Source: Tulasnella sp. 424
Lineage: Eukaryota; Basidiomycota; Agaricomycetes; Cantharellales; Tulasnellaceae
NCBI GenBank assembly: GCA_019633425.1
Contig: WSUB01000103.1
Location: forward strand, 1-64,000
DNA: 64,000 nt
Direction of reading: 5' to 3'
In this document: positions 25,703 to 37,994 of the stretch, one piece after another
Position numbering within the stretch: position 1 is the stretch's first letter
How the letters are laid out: each line of letters opens with the position of its first letter
Made by a program: the position numbers and the translations under genes
The notes under the pieces: model-generated
The model's input: the letters and a program-made list of their open reading frames with translations, nothing else
What the model was told of the DNA's origin: nothing
The model's database searches: none

Positions 25703-28700
25703 TCATGATGGACCAGGAGGCGATGGACCCGGAGCTGATATCGAAGGCGCGTCGGACGTTCGTCTTTGTCGTTCTACAGCCGCTTGCTTGCGTCGTTCAT
25801 CAGCCGAGAACAAGCACCTCTTCAAATCCCCTTCTGCAACCGGCTTCGTCAAAACACTGTCGTCAAAATCAGTTTGAGGGTCAGCAAAAAAGCGTACACC
25901 AAGGAGGAACAAGATGAAGGACAGAACGTACGCATCAACTCCAGCTTCCAAATACTCCTCCTGGTCTTCTTTCAATGCGTTCCCGGTCACCCCCACAACG
26001 AAATCCTTCCTCTTCATCGCTCTCAACCGTCGAACCGTATCAACACCACTCATCACGGGCATCTGGTTATCCAAAAAGATAACGTCGTACTTGGGTTCCA
26101 TCTCTTGCAAGTAAGGCGTGTGCACCACCCCTCCATTAGACTTGGTATTTGTTGTTGTAGATGCCGAGTCCCAGTTGAAGGGGTTCTTCGCATTGATCGC
26201 CATGTCGAATGCAGACTTGCCGTTATCAGCAGTCTGCACGACACATCCGTTCCGCGTCAACATTCGAGTCATCAACTTGCGTGTCAGGGCATCATCATCA
26301 ACCACAAGGACGTTAAGAGGAGGGTTGAATGGCGATGGGGGTGGAGGTTTGGCGGCGGCAAACTGTGATGATCCTGGGGTGATCTTTGGCGTTTCGGAAG
26401 TAGCATCCACGACCTTGGACGGTCCAGCGGTACTAGCCGAGTCGAACAACTCTGGATCAGGCATACCCGGTCGTGTGGGCACAGCAACAGTATTGTCTGT
26501 TTCCGGCATCGACGTCATAGCCAATCCAGCCGATGTACCCATCACGCCTTTTGAGCTCCTCTTTGACATCGTCGGACTTGGGGGTCCTCCATCGAGCGCA
26601 CCGCCCGCTGCTGGCTGCTGATTCGCGGCGTTCAAATCGACCTTGGATCCACTGAACTGCAACCGCGTCGACGACGACACGGTCGATCCATCCGTCATCC
26701 GATGGGGCAGAGCCCGAGCCGCCAACTCAATCTGTCCCGAGTGTTCCATCAACTGCCTCATCGCCTGCTGAGTTTGCTGGACTTGCTGAACGCAGAGCGC
26801 TCCATCCCTTGGAGATACACCGGATTCGCTGGTGGTGGATTGCACGGTTGATGGGGTGACGCCTTCGCCTTCGGGCAGTTTGAACGCCTCGGTGGTATCG
26901 CGGTTGTACGCGAACGACTGCGCGACCATCCCATCCTTCATGTGCTGGAAGTCCGAGTTTGCGATAACCTTCTGGCCAACACCCACAGCGAGTTCAACCC
27001 AGAACATCGATCCCTGACCACGTTTACTCTTGACGCCCAATCTATGAAAAAGACGTCCCGTCAGGTCTCTGCAATCCACAAGCGGGCAACCGGTCTTTCG
27101 TACCTTCCCCCACTCAACCTCACAATATGCTTTGACAACGCCAACCCAAGCCCAGTCCCCTTCCCACCTTGGAACCTCCCCAAATCCGTCTGAACATACG
27201 GCGAGAACAGCTTGTTATCAACCATATCCCGTCGACGAATACCCACGCCGGTGTCCTCGACCTCGATCCGAATGACAATATGATCTTGGCAGGGAGACAC
27301 GCGCGACTCCAACGCCGCCAACCGTTCCCCTGTGAGAGGTGGTACCTCAATGTCATGGGAAGCCCGAGGGTCGCGATTTTCAAAGTCGTCGTCGTCGTTT
27401 CCGAGGGGAGGGCAATCGTCATCGTCGTCTTCATCGGTACGGGGTTTGATGGGTGTAGGAGACGAGTCGCCAACTGCTGTGGTCCCATCCTCCCCGGCAC
27501 CGAATCCGGGAAGGAGCAACTTGGTCCGAACCGTAATCCTGCCACCAGTCGGAGTGAACTTGCAAGCATTGCTAAATGCGTATGAAAGGCACCCGCACAG
27601 CAAGTCATCAGCGCTGAACATATGCCTTGCTCGAGTGAGAGACACCTACCTCGCTAAATTCGTCACAACCTGCCTCAACCGGTGTTCATCACCCACGATA
27701 AGTCCAGAATCCTCATCATCCCCATCCTGAAGCAGCTGGGCGATCCGCTCTTCTGTCATGCCCTTTGCGCGATACAACGCTGTCCTCGCCATGATATCGA
27801 TTTGAGAATCAAGTTCCGTGACCAATTCTTGTCCGCGAGCTTGGGCTGCCAATCGAAGAGGTACGAGCATGCCCTTGACGACTTTATGGAATGCGTATGG
27901 CTTGGAAACCGACTCGAACCGTCCTGAGTCCATGCGGTTGCTAAACGTAGACCCACGAGCGCCAAGGTCAGTTATAAGCTTTGCAGTGGGAAAGCAAATC
28001 TACGCACAAGTCCAGGACGTCATTGAGAACCTTGCTCATCATGTTTAGCGATCCCTCTAGCGCGGTGTACTCAATATCGTCCGGTGCGAAGAATCCAGTG
28101 GCTTGCATGTTCTGCACAGCCAGTACTGTTTGCGACACATTGTCAGTTCATTCCCTACCATCGACAGCGGCCTTGCGAATGCGACTCACGAGCGGTATTC
28201 AACGGCACTCTAACTTCGTGGAAAATATAGCTTGAGAACCGTTTCTTCGAATCCGCAGCTCTACTCTCCCTGACTTGAGCCTTCTGAGTTGCCCGGTACT
28301 GAACTTTCAACCGATCTCGCATGGTATACAGCCTTCGTTCAGCGACCTCGCGTGTGTAGTGGATCCAAAGCAAGAACACCGTGTACAATAGGTAGTTGAG
28401 GAAGTTGCGAACTAATGGTAGAGTAAGCATCGTCAGGAAATGGGGTTCACTCGGACATGCGGAACGGGCACGTACTCCATGTCCTCTTGAGCCGAATTCT
28501 ATCGCAGCAAGTAAAGAAAATAACAGCTGTAAGTGATTCGCGGAAGAAGTAAACGAGCTAGAAACGGCTTACACGGAACCAATAAGGACGGCGTTCAACA
28601 CGGACATGAAAGCTCCCATAAGCCTGTTTTGACCCAGAGCAAAGAGTGCGATCACGGGATATGCGCCAGTGTAGCTGGGGAAGGGGTCGACCATCAATAT

Positions 28701-29947
28701 GATTGGCTTGGATGATCGGAGGATTTGGCAGAGACTTACAAGAATATTCCCGTGAACTCCTTTGTTTTGCAGTCAAAAACCATCCTGCCAACGACAAAGG
28801 GTAAATCATCAAGACATGGGGGTCGGGGTATAGAGGAGCTTGCTGCTTACTCTGCCTTGTTGTAGTATCCGCAAAGTTGAATTAGCATCAGGGCTGAAAA
28901 TTAAATATTGTGGTTAGCCAAGGTGAGCAATCGCTAGGAGAAGTGATAAGAGCGTACCATACGCGCACCACGACCAGACTACGAGAGACATAAACAGTTG
29001 GTAGATCCTGGGGTGAGTTTTCGGCCAATCGAATACGATCATCACCGGTAATGGGATGACGAAGCATGGAGATATCTGATACGTTGATGGGACGACGTTA
29101 TTCAAACGCTAATCGAAACGAGCTACACGATACAAGTGAGCGCTTACCACCCAATAGAACATCTTGTCCGCAAAGAGTAGAGATTCTCGTGGAATGAGGA
29201 TACAAATGAGGACCTGCAAGGACGCCAAGATAATCTCGTCAGCAATCCTAATCTCTAGCAAAAGCCCCCCCTGTCCAACAAAACGCTTACCCAGTTGAGC
29301 ACCAAGACGAGCGACCCGGCAAGCGAAAGGCCTTTCATCTGGTAATACGTCTCCTTCTTGTACTGCCTTTCCGCCGCAGCATCAAAGAACTCAGTGAAGA
29401 AGAACCGGTTAAGCGAGCTCGAGACTCGAAAGCGAAGAGCGTTCATGAAGGTGACAAAGGCCATCATCCCACGATGCGAATGGACGCTGTCGTGATCCGT
29501 GCCATGCGTTCCATGGGTCCCGCTCGTCCCGCTCTTCTCTGGCGTTCCACCGTGGTCTGAAGGTTGAGTGACGCTCCTCGTCCCACCATCCAAGAAGAAC
29601 TGGTTGTCCACCACGATCTCGTTCACTTCTTCATCGTCTGGGTTGGATCCATCCTTGTCGTTGAAAGCGGGCGGTAAGCTCTGTTCGTCCTTCCTATCTG
29701 AGGTGCCGGTACTTTCGGTGATTTCGAGCAAGGATTCAGAGATGTTGCTGCCAGCGCCCAACCGTTTTTTGAAGCGTGACCAATGAACCCGTACACCTGT
29801 GCCGATAGCTTCGTCGGTGAAGGTGGTGGTCTTTTTGTTGGTGTTGGAATGTGGACTGGAGGGACTGGTGGTGGCATTGCGGTGGCCTGCTGTGGCGGGT
29901 GGAGGAAGTTCGACGTCCTTCCTCATGAAGCGTTTTACTGGAATCAT
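25703..29947 (-). CDS. HK-C: membrane-anchored hybrid histidine kinase
   Basis: Thirteen exons join in frame (29947-29291, 29213-29148, 29075-28958, 28893-28851, 28784-28740, 28674-28573, 28498-28476, 28411-28190, 28125-28008, 27940-27650, 27571-27104, 27041-25932, 25856-25703) to give 1138 residues. A long polar N-terminus is followed by about six membrane segments (about residues 205-375). The HisKA domain has phospho-acceptor His416 in FHEVRVPLNTA. The HATPase shows the N-box (DEHRLRQVVTNLASNACKF), G1 (DTGVGI) and G2 (GKGTGLGLALS). A low-complexity linker leads to the receiver domain (about 965-1090) with VVDDD, Asp1042 in FLDNQMP, and LTKPV. It should relay phosphate His to Asp and on to an HPt protein. 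It is the only intact HK copy here. The start is the first Met in frame; an upstream exon is possible. Confidence 0.87.
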
Positions 29948-30601
29948 CTAATGACACAAGCGCTCCAGATGTTTTTCCCTAGAGGGAAGTTTGGCAGAGG
30001 CTGAGTGGATCCCAGGGGGGTTTGGGGGGGGGGGTTTCGTGATGCCAACGTCGAAAAGGAATTCGATCCTGAACGGCAGCCCAGTTGTTTATTTTTGATG
30101 GCAGGAATTTGCGGTTGCGTGAAGCCAAAATCGTAGTGCTCTGTGTCTAGTGTAGAATGGAGGGTGAAAGGATTGTCTGCTGCTGATTCTTGCTGGTCGA
30201 TTACGGGCGGGGGTGGGGCATGCTGGAGAGATGTGTGGCTGTTGGAGGGTGGTGGGGGGACAAGACCGATCAAAAGCTTCACGACTCGGGCTTTTGCCGG
30301 GCTCCTTGATCTCCCATCACGGCGAGTAGTATCCCGAAATCTAATCAAATGCAGTCACACACGGTGTATAAGAGCACTTGTTTTTTATAATATATACGTG
30401 AATAATACCATTATTGCTGAATGCAGCCAAGCCAGGGACGGCAGGAGGCCGTCTGGGCGTTCCTCGTCGTCCGCGGACGATCATTGGTCAAGACTGAAAC
30501 GCCCACACAGCCCGCTCTTTGCATGTCCCGGCGGCATGCGTTGTAAATAACAACTCGCCGACTATTCACCTTCCAGTCTCCCAGTGAATAGAGCCAACTG
30601 T
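29948..30601. other. HK-C upstream region
   Basis: Contains a 134-residue frame on the minus strand (30348-29944), proline-rich and partly similar to the corresponding areas of the other HK copies. It could be a first exon or 5' leader of HK-C, but no splice joining is convincing. A run of G and T residues lies at 30010-30036. Confidence 0.4.
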
Positions 30602-31049
30602 TTAGCCAGCTGCCTTTTCAACTAGTTCCTGCAAGCCTTGCTCTCCGGCATTCGCGATAGCTTCCCGCACGACCAGTGACAGGTTGGAATCTCCGGCAAC
30701 TTCCTCCACCATTCTAGAAGCAGGAACCGGCCCCTCCAGCCTCGAGGACGCCAACAAGGAGCCCTCCACAGTGCTCGTCATGGCCGTCACACCTGACGTC
30801 TCCATTGCAGTTCGTGCCAAGGTGGAAGTGGCTAGCGTGCGAGCTGATAGCCGTCATCAGCTTCGACCGTCATGGGAATATTCACCGAGATTCACACTCA
30901 CTGGCAGTCGTGGTTCCTTGAAACCCCATGCGGGTCGTGGCCTGGGCGGTCGTTCGTGCTGTGATGGCAGCGGTGGATGGAGTAGCAGATGCAGCTGTGG
31001 TGGCAGCCTGAGCGGCGACGATGGATACTTCTTCGCGTAACACGTTCAT
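30602..31049 (-). CDS. Small hypothetical protein, two exons
   Basis: Exons 31049-30902 and 30843-30602 join in frame through a clean GTGAGT-to-CAG intron, giving 129 residues. The protein is rich in Ala, Thr and Ser (MNVLREEVSIVAAQAATTAA at the start) and ends in a more ordered acidic part with LVVREAIANAGEQGLQELVE. No domain, signal peptide or membrane segment is recognised. It lies tail to head with the BRAP2-like gene on the same strand. The single consistent intron supports it as a real gene, but there is no family evidence. Confidence 0.5.
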
Positions 31050-31273
31050 GAACATTTCAGTTGTGAATAGGAGTGAGTAGTGAGTGAGATGAGGATATGT
31101 ACGATTTTACAGGGGCCCGGAGTAAGAGACGTTTTTAAATATATGAGGGGTGCAACTATGACGTCGATGGGAGCTCCACCCCCACAAGCCGCCGGTTATT
31201 CTAGCACACTCTACTCACAAACAAACTTTTCATTTGCATTCAACATTAACCTAAACCTAGTATCACGTTAACT

Positions 31274-33561
31274 CTACTTCTTTCTCCTCCGTCTAGACTC
31301 CTTTGGTGGTGGAGGAGCAGGGACCACAACGCTCCCACCAGCAGCTTCAGCCAGGTCTCCCGTTCCCTCTTGGCTCCCACTACCCTCGGCAGCAGTACTA
31401 GTGGCAGCTTCAATCTTATCTCTCGCTTCCAAAAAGAACATCAAATCCCTCAACTGGTCGCTCAACTCATCAACCTTGTCCTTCAACTCTTTTCTCTCCG
31501 CTTCACCTGCATCAACTTTCTCCTGCATCCGATCAAGATTCTTCTTCAACCCACTCGTCATGACCTTTTCCTCTCGCAACTCCTTCTCCAACTTCTTCGC
31601 TATCTCCCCCATCTTAACCGCCCTTTCGTCCGCTTTAGACTTTTCCTTCTCCAACGTGGATATCTGTTCTCTCAACTCGTTCTGCACGCGCTTTTCCTCC
31701 TCCACCGTCCGTTCGAGCTCCTTCTTCTGGTCCTCAAAAAACGCTCGCTGCGTGTCCAGCTGAGTCGACAAGAGATACGAATACTCGATCCCAATCGCCT
31801 CGACCTTCTCTGCAGCTAGAGCATCAGATGGGCCAGGTCCTCCGGACCGAGACCCAGCAGGCGCGTCCCCCGTCCCCGCATTCCCAGAAGACGATGGTTG
31901 CTGCTGACCAGCCGTAGTCATCGTGCTCGCCGAAGGCAACTCGAAGACCTTCCCATCCGCTCTGTTCTGTATCAACCGATGTACGTATCCATCTCCGGCG
32001 TAGTCCCAAACCCTCTGAGTCTCCAATTCCAGCGCGTACAAGTGCATCGTGGACTTGTAATGCTGGTACGCGTGAGCACGACCGTATCGCCCGCATCCGA
32101 CGTTCCCGCAAATCAAGCAGATCCATAGGTTCGTGTGCGAGTCGCAGTTGCGAGAGTTGCAGGTTGATAGAGGGGAGCTTGAGGGGTCGGATGGCGTGGA
32201 ATTGAATGGAGGGCGGGTTGTAGCCGACATGGGCCGGAGATTCAGGAGGTTTTGAGAATACCGACAGACAGGGCATCTACGCATGTAGCATTAGCGTCTG
32301 TGACATAGCATTATAGTGACTTGGAGAACGTACCTGCTGTCACCCCATTTGCTTAAACAAACGCAATGAAACGTATGCGAGCAAGGTACCGTTACCAGTC
32401 CCGTCACAGAATAATCCATTCGTTCCAAGCAGACAGGGCAAGTTGGTAACTCGTAAACCGCTCCACCAGAGACTTGTTCCGCTGGAGCCAGGGATGACAA
32501 CGAGAACGACCAGGCGGAGGATTGACCGACGTCGATGTCGATCGAGAGTACGCGCACGACGTGGCAGATCTCAGTTTCGGTGGGTAAAAACTCCCGTCCG
32601 TTAAAAGCAGCGCCGAATTCGTCGGCGGCGTGTTTGCTTCGGAACTTGAGGAGCGCTATCGTTCTGCTAGGTGACCCGTCTCTGTCAAAGGATAACGGAA
32701 AACGAGAGGATCAGCAAACGAGAGTAAAAACGGGATAGTCCAGCATAAAAACACACCCACCTAATGATACGAATATGGGTAATTTGATCTTCAGCCGTAC
32801 CGAGGAAAGCCAAAAAGTCTGCTGGAGTCATGAAGAATGGGATTGCAAGGACAGCCAATGTCGTGCCATCCCCATCAGCGTGGAAGCCTTGCCCAGATTT
32901 TGGTTGCTGCTGAGTCGAGCTGGAAGTCTGATGTTCTTGAGATGTAGAGGTTTTGTTGGCATTGGATTGGTCCACTGTATCACGGAATATCCGGATGATG
33001 CCTTCGGGTAAGTTGGCTGTCCCGAAAGCGATGTCTGGATTTGGTTCCCATGATGCGATGATACTGGTCTTTTCTGTAGGGAGAAAGTCGAAGGTCAGGA
33101 TTAATCATCGTCACGTTGCGGTGTAGTGCATCATACACCCCACCTTTTTCTCCTCTCGAACCGCTCGAAGCTTCTCCCCTCGCGCCACTTGAGGACGAAG
33201 ACGCAGCCGCAGCAGCTGCCATACTTTCTTTTAGTGGTGGTTTCTTCCCTCGGTTCTTCCTCCTCGGAATATCAAACCACTCGATCGAAATAGGTCCGTA
33301 TCTCCAGTCAGACTCCCCAGCAGAAGCAGCAGCAGAAACGGCGGGTTGCTTCCCACTTGAAGTCGCACTAGAGTCCTTCCTCCGATGCAAGAAAGTCCAC
33401 TCCGATTTCCAAGCGTCCGAGTTGTCGTAGTGATGCGATTGCGGTGTATGCGAAGGTAAAACGCCAAAGATGCTGTTTGGGACGCAGGTATCGAATTTGG
33501 GGTGATCAAGAGATTTGAGTGGTGCAGATGAGAGTGAGAAGACAAAGCGGTAGTTCTGCAT
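31274..33561 (-). CDS. ETP1: BRAP2/ETP1-type RING and ZnF-UBP protein
   Basis: Four exons (33561-33144, 33073-32761, 32681-32334, 32276-31274) give 693 residues. Residues about 140-290 form the RRM-like BRAP2 domain (IIRIFRDT ... HIRIIRDGSPSRTIALLKF). Next comes a RING-H2 finger, CPVCLERMDYS ... CSHTFHCVCLSKW ... CPVCR. Then a UBP-type zinc finger follows (CDSHTNLWICLICGNVGCGR ... HAYQHYKSTMHLYAL). A long coiled coil and a basic RRRRKK end complete it. This is the order of human BRAP/IMP and yeast ETP1, cytoplasmic ubiquitin ligase-like proteins that bind ubiquitin; ETP1 acts in the ethanol response. The first exon carries a Ser/Ala-rich insert. It is divergent from the AP-1 gene, 208 bp away. 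The symbol follows the yeast homolog. Confidence 0.92.
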
Positions 33562-33769
33562 CCCTCTTTCAATCCTTCATCCTCCCCTTCTCAACAGGGA
33601 TGGTGTGGTTGTTAAAGCGGAACTTGATGATGAAAGTTCTCCGCGGCGTGGTAACCCCGGCGAACGGCGGCCAGAACCAGGGGCGCGCCAGTCCGAGTCC
33701 TGACTGCTGTCCCTCTCAATCTCGACTGTATAACCTACACCATAATATTTTCAACGACCCCAAGCCCTA
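33562..33769. promoter_or_regulatory. Shared divergent promoter of BRAP2-like and AP-1 gamma genes
   Basis: Only 208 bp separate the two start codons, so both genes must draw on this stretch for 5' UTR and promoter. It is fairly GC-rich with no obvious TATA box; a TAATATTTT stretch lies near the AP-1 start. Confidence 0.55.
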
Positions 33770-36700
33770 ATGGTCTATCACAACCTCAAGGGTACCGTTC
33801 ACATTTATAGGCCGTAGCTTCTGGAGGTGCTAACGTTTGCTCGTTGGACTGCAGCCTTGATCAAGGGCATTAGGGCATGCAAGGTACGCTCCTGCTCTAT
33901 TAAAACGCGCTATTAAAACTCGCCTTCTGGTGGGCAAAGACAAGTCCCGGCTGACTACTCCTTTACAATTGCCCGAAAAACTAGACATTAGCAGATGAAC
34001 GAGCCCTCATTCAAAACGAATCGGCAGCCATCCGGACGTCCTTCAAGGAGGAAGACACCTATGCCCGCCATAATAACATCGCGAAATTGCTGTACATCCA
34101 CATGCTAGGATACCCAGCCCACTTTGGGCAGATCGAGTGCCTGAAACTCGTCGCGAGTCCACGATTCTCGGACAAGAGGCTAGGTTATTTGGGGATAATG
34201 CTGTTGCTGGACGAGAATCAGGAGGTCTTGACTTTGGTTACGAATTCGTTGAAGAAGTGCGTCCCGACGAACGGCTTGCGATCCGTCGACTCCCTGGCAT
34301 TGATTAATTCTTTTGTACGTCTACAGCGACATGAACCACTCCAACATGTACGCCGTCGGGCTTGCGCTATGCACTTTCGCGAATATCTCATCCGAGGAGA
34401 TGTCTCGCGACTTGTCACATGAGATCGAAAAGCTACTCGGGTCGAGCAACACTTATATCCGCAAGAAGGTTGGCACTGATCATTATTGTTATGTCTCTCG
34501 TTTCGACGTTAACGAGGCTTTTACCAATAGGCGGCGCTCTGTGCCCTTCGCGTAGTGCGTCGGGTGCCGGACCTGTTGGAGAACTACGTCCAGAGAGCCA
34601 AGGGGCTGCTGCAAGATCGAAACCACGGTGTCTTGCTCACAGGAATTACTCTCATTACGGAAATGTGTCAGATAGATGAAAGCTGTCTTGAGGAGTACCG
34701 AAAGGTAGGTAGGGTTTCCGCGCATCAGGTTGAGCTGATGGCAGAAACGTTGCCTTTAGGCTGTACCAGCGCTTGTGCGCCACCTTAAACAACTTGTTTC
34801 AACAGGCTATAGTCCAGAGCACGACGTGTCTGGTATCACGGACCCCTTCCTCCAAACAAAGATCCTCCGTCTTCTCCGGCTACTTGGTAAAGGGAACACG
34901 GAAGCCAGTGAAGCAATGAACGACATCCTTGCTCAAGTAGGTTGAGACTAGGCCCGACAGGCAGACACAAAGTCCGAACCTCGCTTTGACCCTTTTAGGT
35001 TGCGACGAACACAGATTCCACGAAGAATGTCGGAAATTCGATTCTCTATGAGACCGTCCTCACTGTCTTGCACATCGAGGCCGACAGCGGATTGCGCGTC
35101 ATGGCTATCAATATTCTTGGCAAGTTCCTCAGCAATCGTGACAACAACATAAGGTGGGCGGGTTTCTTTGATGGCGCGGCAAATAGCCGTTCTGACTTCC
35201 GAGCCCTCCAGATACGTCGCCCTTCACACGTTGAACAAAGTCGTTGGTATCGATACCAATGCCGTGCAACGCCACCGAAACATCATCCTGGACTGCCTTC
35301 GCGATGGCGACATTTCGATTCGTCGAAGAGCACTGGAACTTTCCTATGCTCTAATCAACGACTCCAACGTCCGTGTACTGACGCGTGAACTTCTGGCATT
35401 CTTGGAAGTGGCGGACAATGAATTCAAGCTAGGCATTACTACTCAAGTTTGCCTTGCGGCAGAGCGGTTCGCACCCAACAAGCGGTGGCATATCGACACC
35501 GTTCTAAGAGTGCTCAAGCTTGTGAGTTTACTACGGTCTCGATTTTCGCACACGTCACTGATTTGTGGCTCGTTCATTAGGCCGGCAACTACGTCAGGGA
35601 GGAGGCTCTCGCTGGCTTTATTCGCCTTGTCGCTCATACGCCTGAACTCCAAGCCTATACGGCATCAAAATTGTATTCAGCTCTATTGGCCGACATTTCA
35701 CAAGAATCCCTCACATTAGCCGCAGTTTGGATCATCGGCGAATATGGAGAGGCTTTGATTGAGAGCGGGCTCGTGGAGGAGGAAGAGGCCAAACCGGTAA
35801 TGAAGGGTGGTTCAACATCGAGAGACTGCATTGGTTGACCACCTTCTTATTCAGGTGACCGATGAGAACCTCGTCAATCTACTCGAGACAGTTCTTAATG
35901 GACCTTATATCAATACTCTATCACGGCAATTCGTCCTCACTGCCCTCATCAAACTCACCGCTCGACCGATCGTCTCCCAAGCGCAGCAGGAAAGGATAAC
36001 CGGGATCCTTGGTGGCTACGCCACAAACCCGGCTTTGGAGATTCAGCAACGAGCAGTGGAGTACATCAACTTATACAACCAACCTGAAGTCCGGAGTGGT
36101 GTTCTGGAGCAGATGCCGGCGCCGGAAATCAAGGCCACGGTTATTGGCACAGGTGTGCAGGGAAACCGCTATTGTCAGAAATGGAGTTAGCTAACGATTT
36201 CATTGCCACAGTGAGCGAGAATCGCACTGTTGGCTCGACAAGGACGGATACAGATGTAAGCGTTTGGTGCTGCGCCACACGACCCCAGTGTGTTGACGAT
36301 TTTTGTGCCAGTCTCTTCTGGATCTAGATTCGGACCTGGCGCAAAATGGAGCTGCAAACGTCGTTCCGCAAGCGGCCAAGCAAAATACGCAGGACCTGTT
36401 GGCAGACATATTCGGCTCGTCGTCTTCAGAATCATCTGCTCCAGTAGCATCAGCGCAACCCGCTGCACCCGCGAAATCTTCTGTGAACGACATTCTTGGC
36501 TTATTCGACTCAACCCCAGCAACTCCTTCTGTAACATCCCCTACATCCCCGCCAATATCCAACTATACGTCACCGATTGCTACTGCAAATCCTCTGTTCG
36601 CTGCTCTCGGCGACATCGCTCCTCAACCGCAGCCGCAAGCCGTCACTCCGCAACCCGCCGCACAGGCGACACGGCCACCAGCGCAATCATATATGGCATA

Positions 36701-37169
36701 TGAAGGTCACGAACTCAAGGTCAACCTAACACCGGCAGTGTCGCCTGCACGACCTGGCGTCGTCAACATCCTGGCGAGATTCCAGGTGACAGGTGGAAAC
36801 GCCGCCTCGAACGTCAACTTCCAGGCAGCAGTACCAAGGGTGCGATCTCTATTGAAGAGGCGTTCGGTCCAAGGCCGTTTTCTCACATATTTTCCATTAA
36901 CTCGATAGACTCAACAACTGCAAATGTTACCTATGTCAAATCAGACCGTGGCTCCTGGAGCGACCGAGACGCAGCAACTACGTGTGATTGCACCGGCTGG
37001 GGTGAGATTTTTCTCTAGATGATTCCGCCATCTTTACTAAGTTGATATTCCTCGGCAGGCGCAAATTCGCTTGCGGATCAGGATAGCGTTCAGTATGGGC
37101 GGTGAAGATATCCAGGAGCAGGTCGACTTCTCAGGTTTCCCTCCAGATCTTACGACAGGTGGTCAATGA
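33770..37169 (+). CDS. APL4: AP-1 complex gamma-adaptin subunit
   Basis: Fourteen exons join in frame to give 856 residues, the usual size for gamma-adaptins. Exons 1 and 2 are tiny (33770-33791, 33855-33883) and encode [17 protein letters not shown], followed by [20 protein letters not shown], the hallmark N-terminus. The trunk (to about residue 610) carries adaptin motifs such as [13 protein letters not shown] and [13 protein letters not shown]. The hinge has a clathrin box, LLDLD, and Ala/Pro-rich linkers. The C-terminal gamma-ear (about 740-856) ends [11 protein letters not shown]. It is the large subunit of the clathrin adaptor at the trans-Golgi and endosomes, pairing with beta-1, mu-1 and sigma-1 to sort cargo. 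Remaining exons run from 33985 to 37169 with introns of about 45-100 nt. No defect is seen. The symbol follows yeast. Confidence 0.95.
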
Positions 37170-37406
37170 TATCGGGAATCTGGCTTTGGCATATCGTACA
37201 TATCTTAATGTATTGGAAGTGGATGCGCTTCGAGGCCAAAGGTTGCCTGAAAAAGTGAAGCCAACCTATTATGTCGTCATATCTGCTCTAGCCTATCGGG
37301 ACACTATCGTCTCTCCTAGAGGCCCAGCAGCACAGATCATTTGACACATGGCTTTATTGGGAAGTAAAGGTACAAAATGAACGCCTTAATGTTTGACCGA
37401 AGCCTA

Positions 37407-37994
37407 TTACGCGAAAGGCCACAGACGCAAATCGCTCGCAATCTTGCCGTAGTATGCCGTAGCAGCCGTCCCAGTAACAGCCAAAATCGCTGGCACAGGT
37501 TTTTTGGTTGCCAGTGCGCGAGGAATGGATGATACACAGAGGAAGACAGAAGCGGCTATAAGGACCAGTATTCAGAACGGATCATGAGCAACTGACGGGG
37601 GGCCCTTCCAACCGGTACCTACCGAATGCTCCCTGGATACCAATGTGAGGGTCCCCGCGCAGAATAAGGTCCGCAGATCGGCCATAAAGGGCGCCGATTG
37701 AAACACCGGCGATTACTGAAGGGATGGAGCTAGCTCACACCCAGGGCCATGTTAATCACTTGATGTATTAAGGCATTGATGTGCTCACCCAGTCCGAGCG
37801 AACCCGATGACACCTCCAAAGGCGCAGAGAACTGCCTAGTCGATTGTTAAAAAACGGTAATGAGCTCAGAGCCCTAGAGCGCCCCAGTTATCAAACGAAA
37901 GTACCATTGTGAGAGCTGGAACGTAGGACTATCGATATACCGAATCAGCAATATGTTCCAGGACGGCTGACGTATGCGAATATGATCTTACCAT
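37407..37994 (-). CDS. TMEM14 family small membrane protein, copy 1
   Basis: Five exons give 107 residues. Exon 1 is only the ATG (37994-37992), directly followed by an intron. Exon 2 encodes SYVPALTM, exon 3 AVLCAFGGVIGFARTG, exon 4 SIPSVIAGVSIGALYG onward, and exon 5 ends IASDLRLWPFA. Four short glycine- and alanine-rich membrane segments and the FGGVIGF.RTGS.PS.IAG pattern identify the TMEM14/UPF0136 family. Animal members sit in the mitochondrial inner membrane and help heme synthesis or lipid handling; the fungal role is not settled. Exon structure is identical to the paralog at 44167-44759. Confidence 0.85.

Noticed and set aside
31370..31819. 149-codon plus-strand frame opposite the BRAP2-like gene
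   Set aside because: It is antisense to the coiled-coil exon; Leu/Phe richness mirrors the Lys/Glu-rich sense strand. There is no independent support.
35168..35719. 183-codon frame running through exon 8 of the AP-1 gene and beyond
   Set aside because: It is the true exon frame extended through an intron; after 35521 the sequence loses adaptin similarity, which resumes only with exon 9 at 35581.
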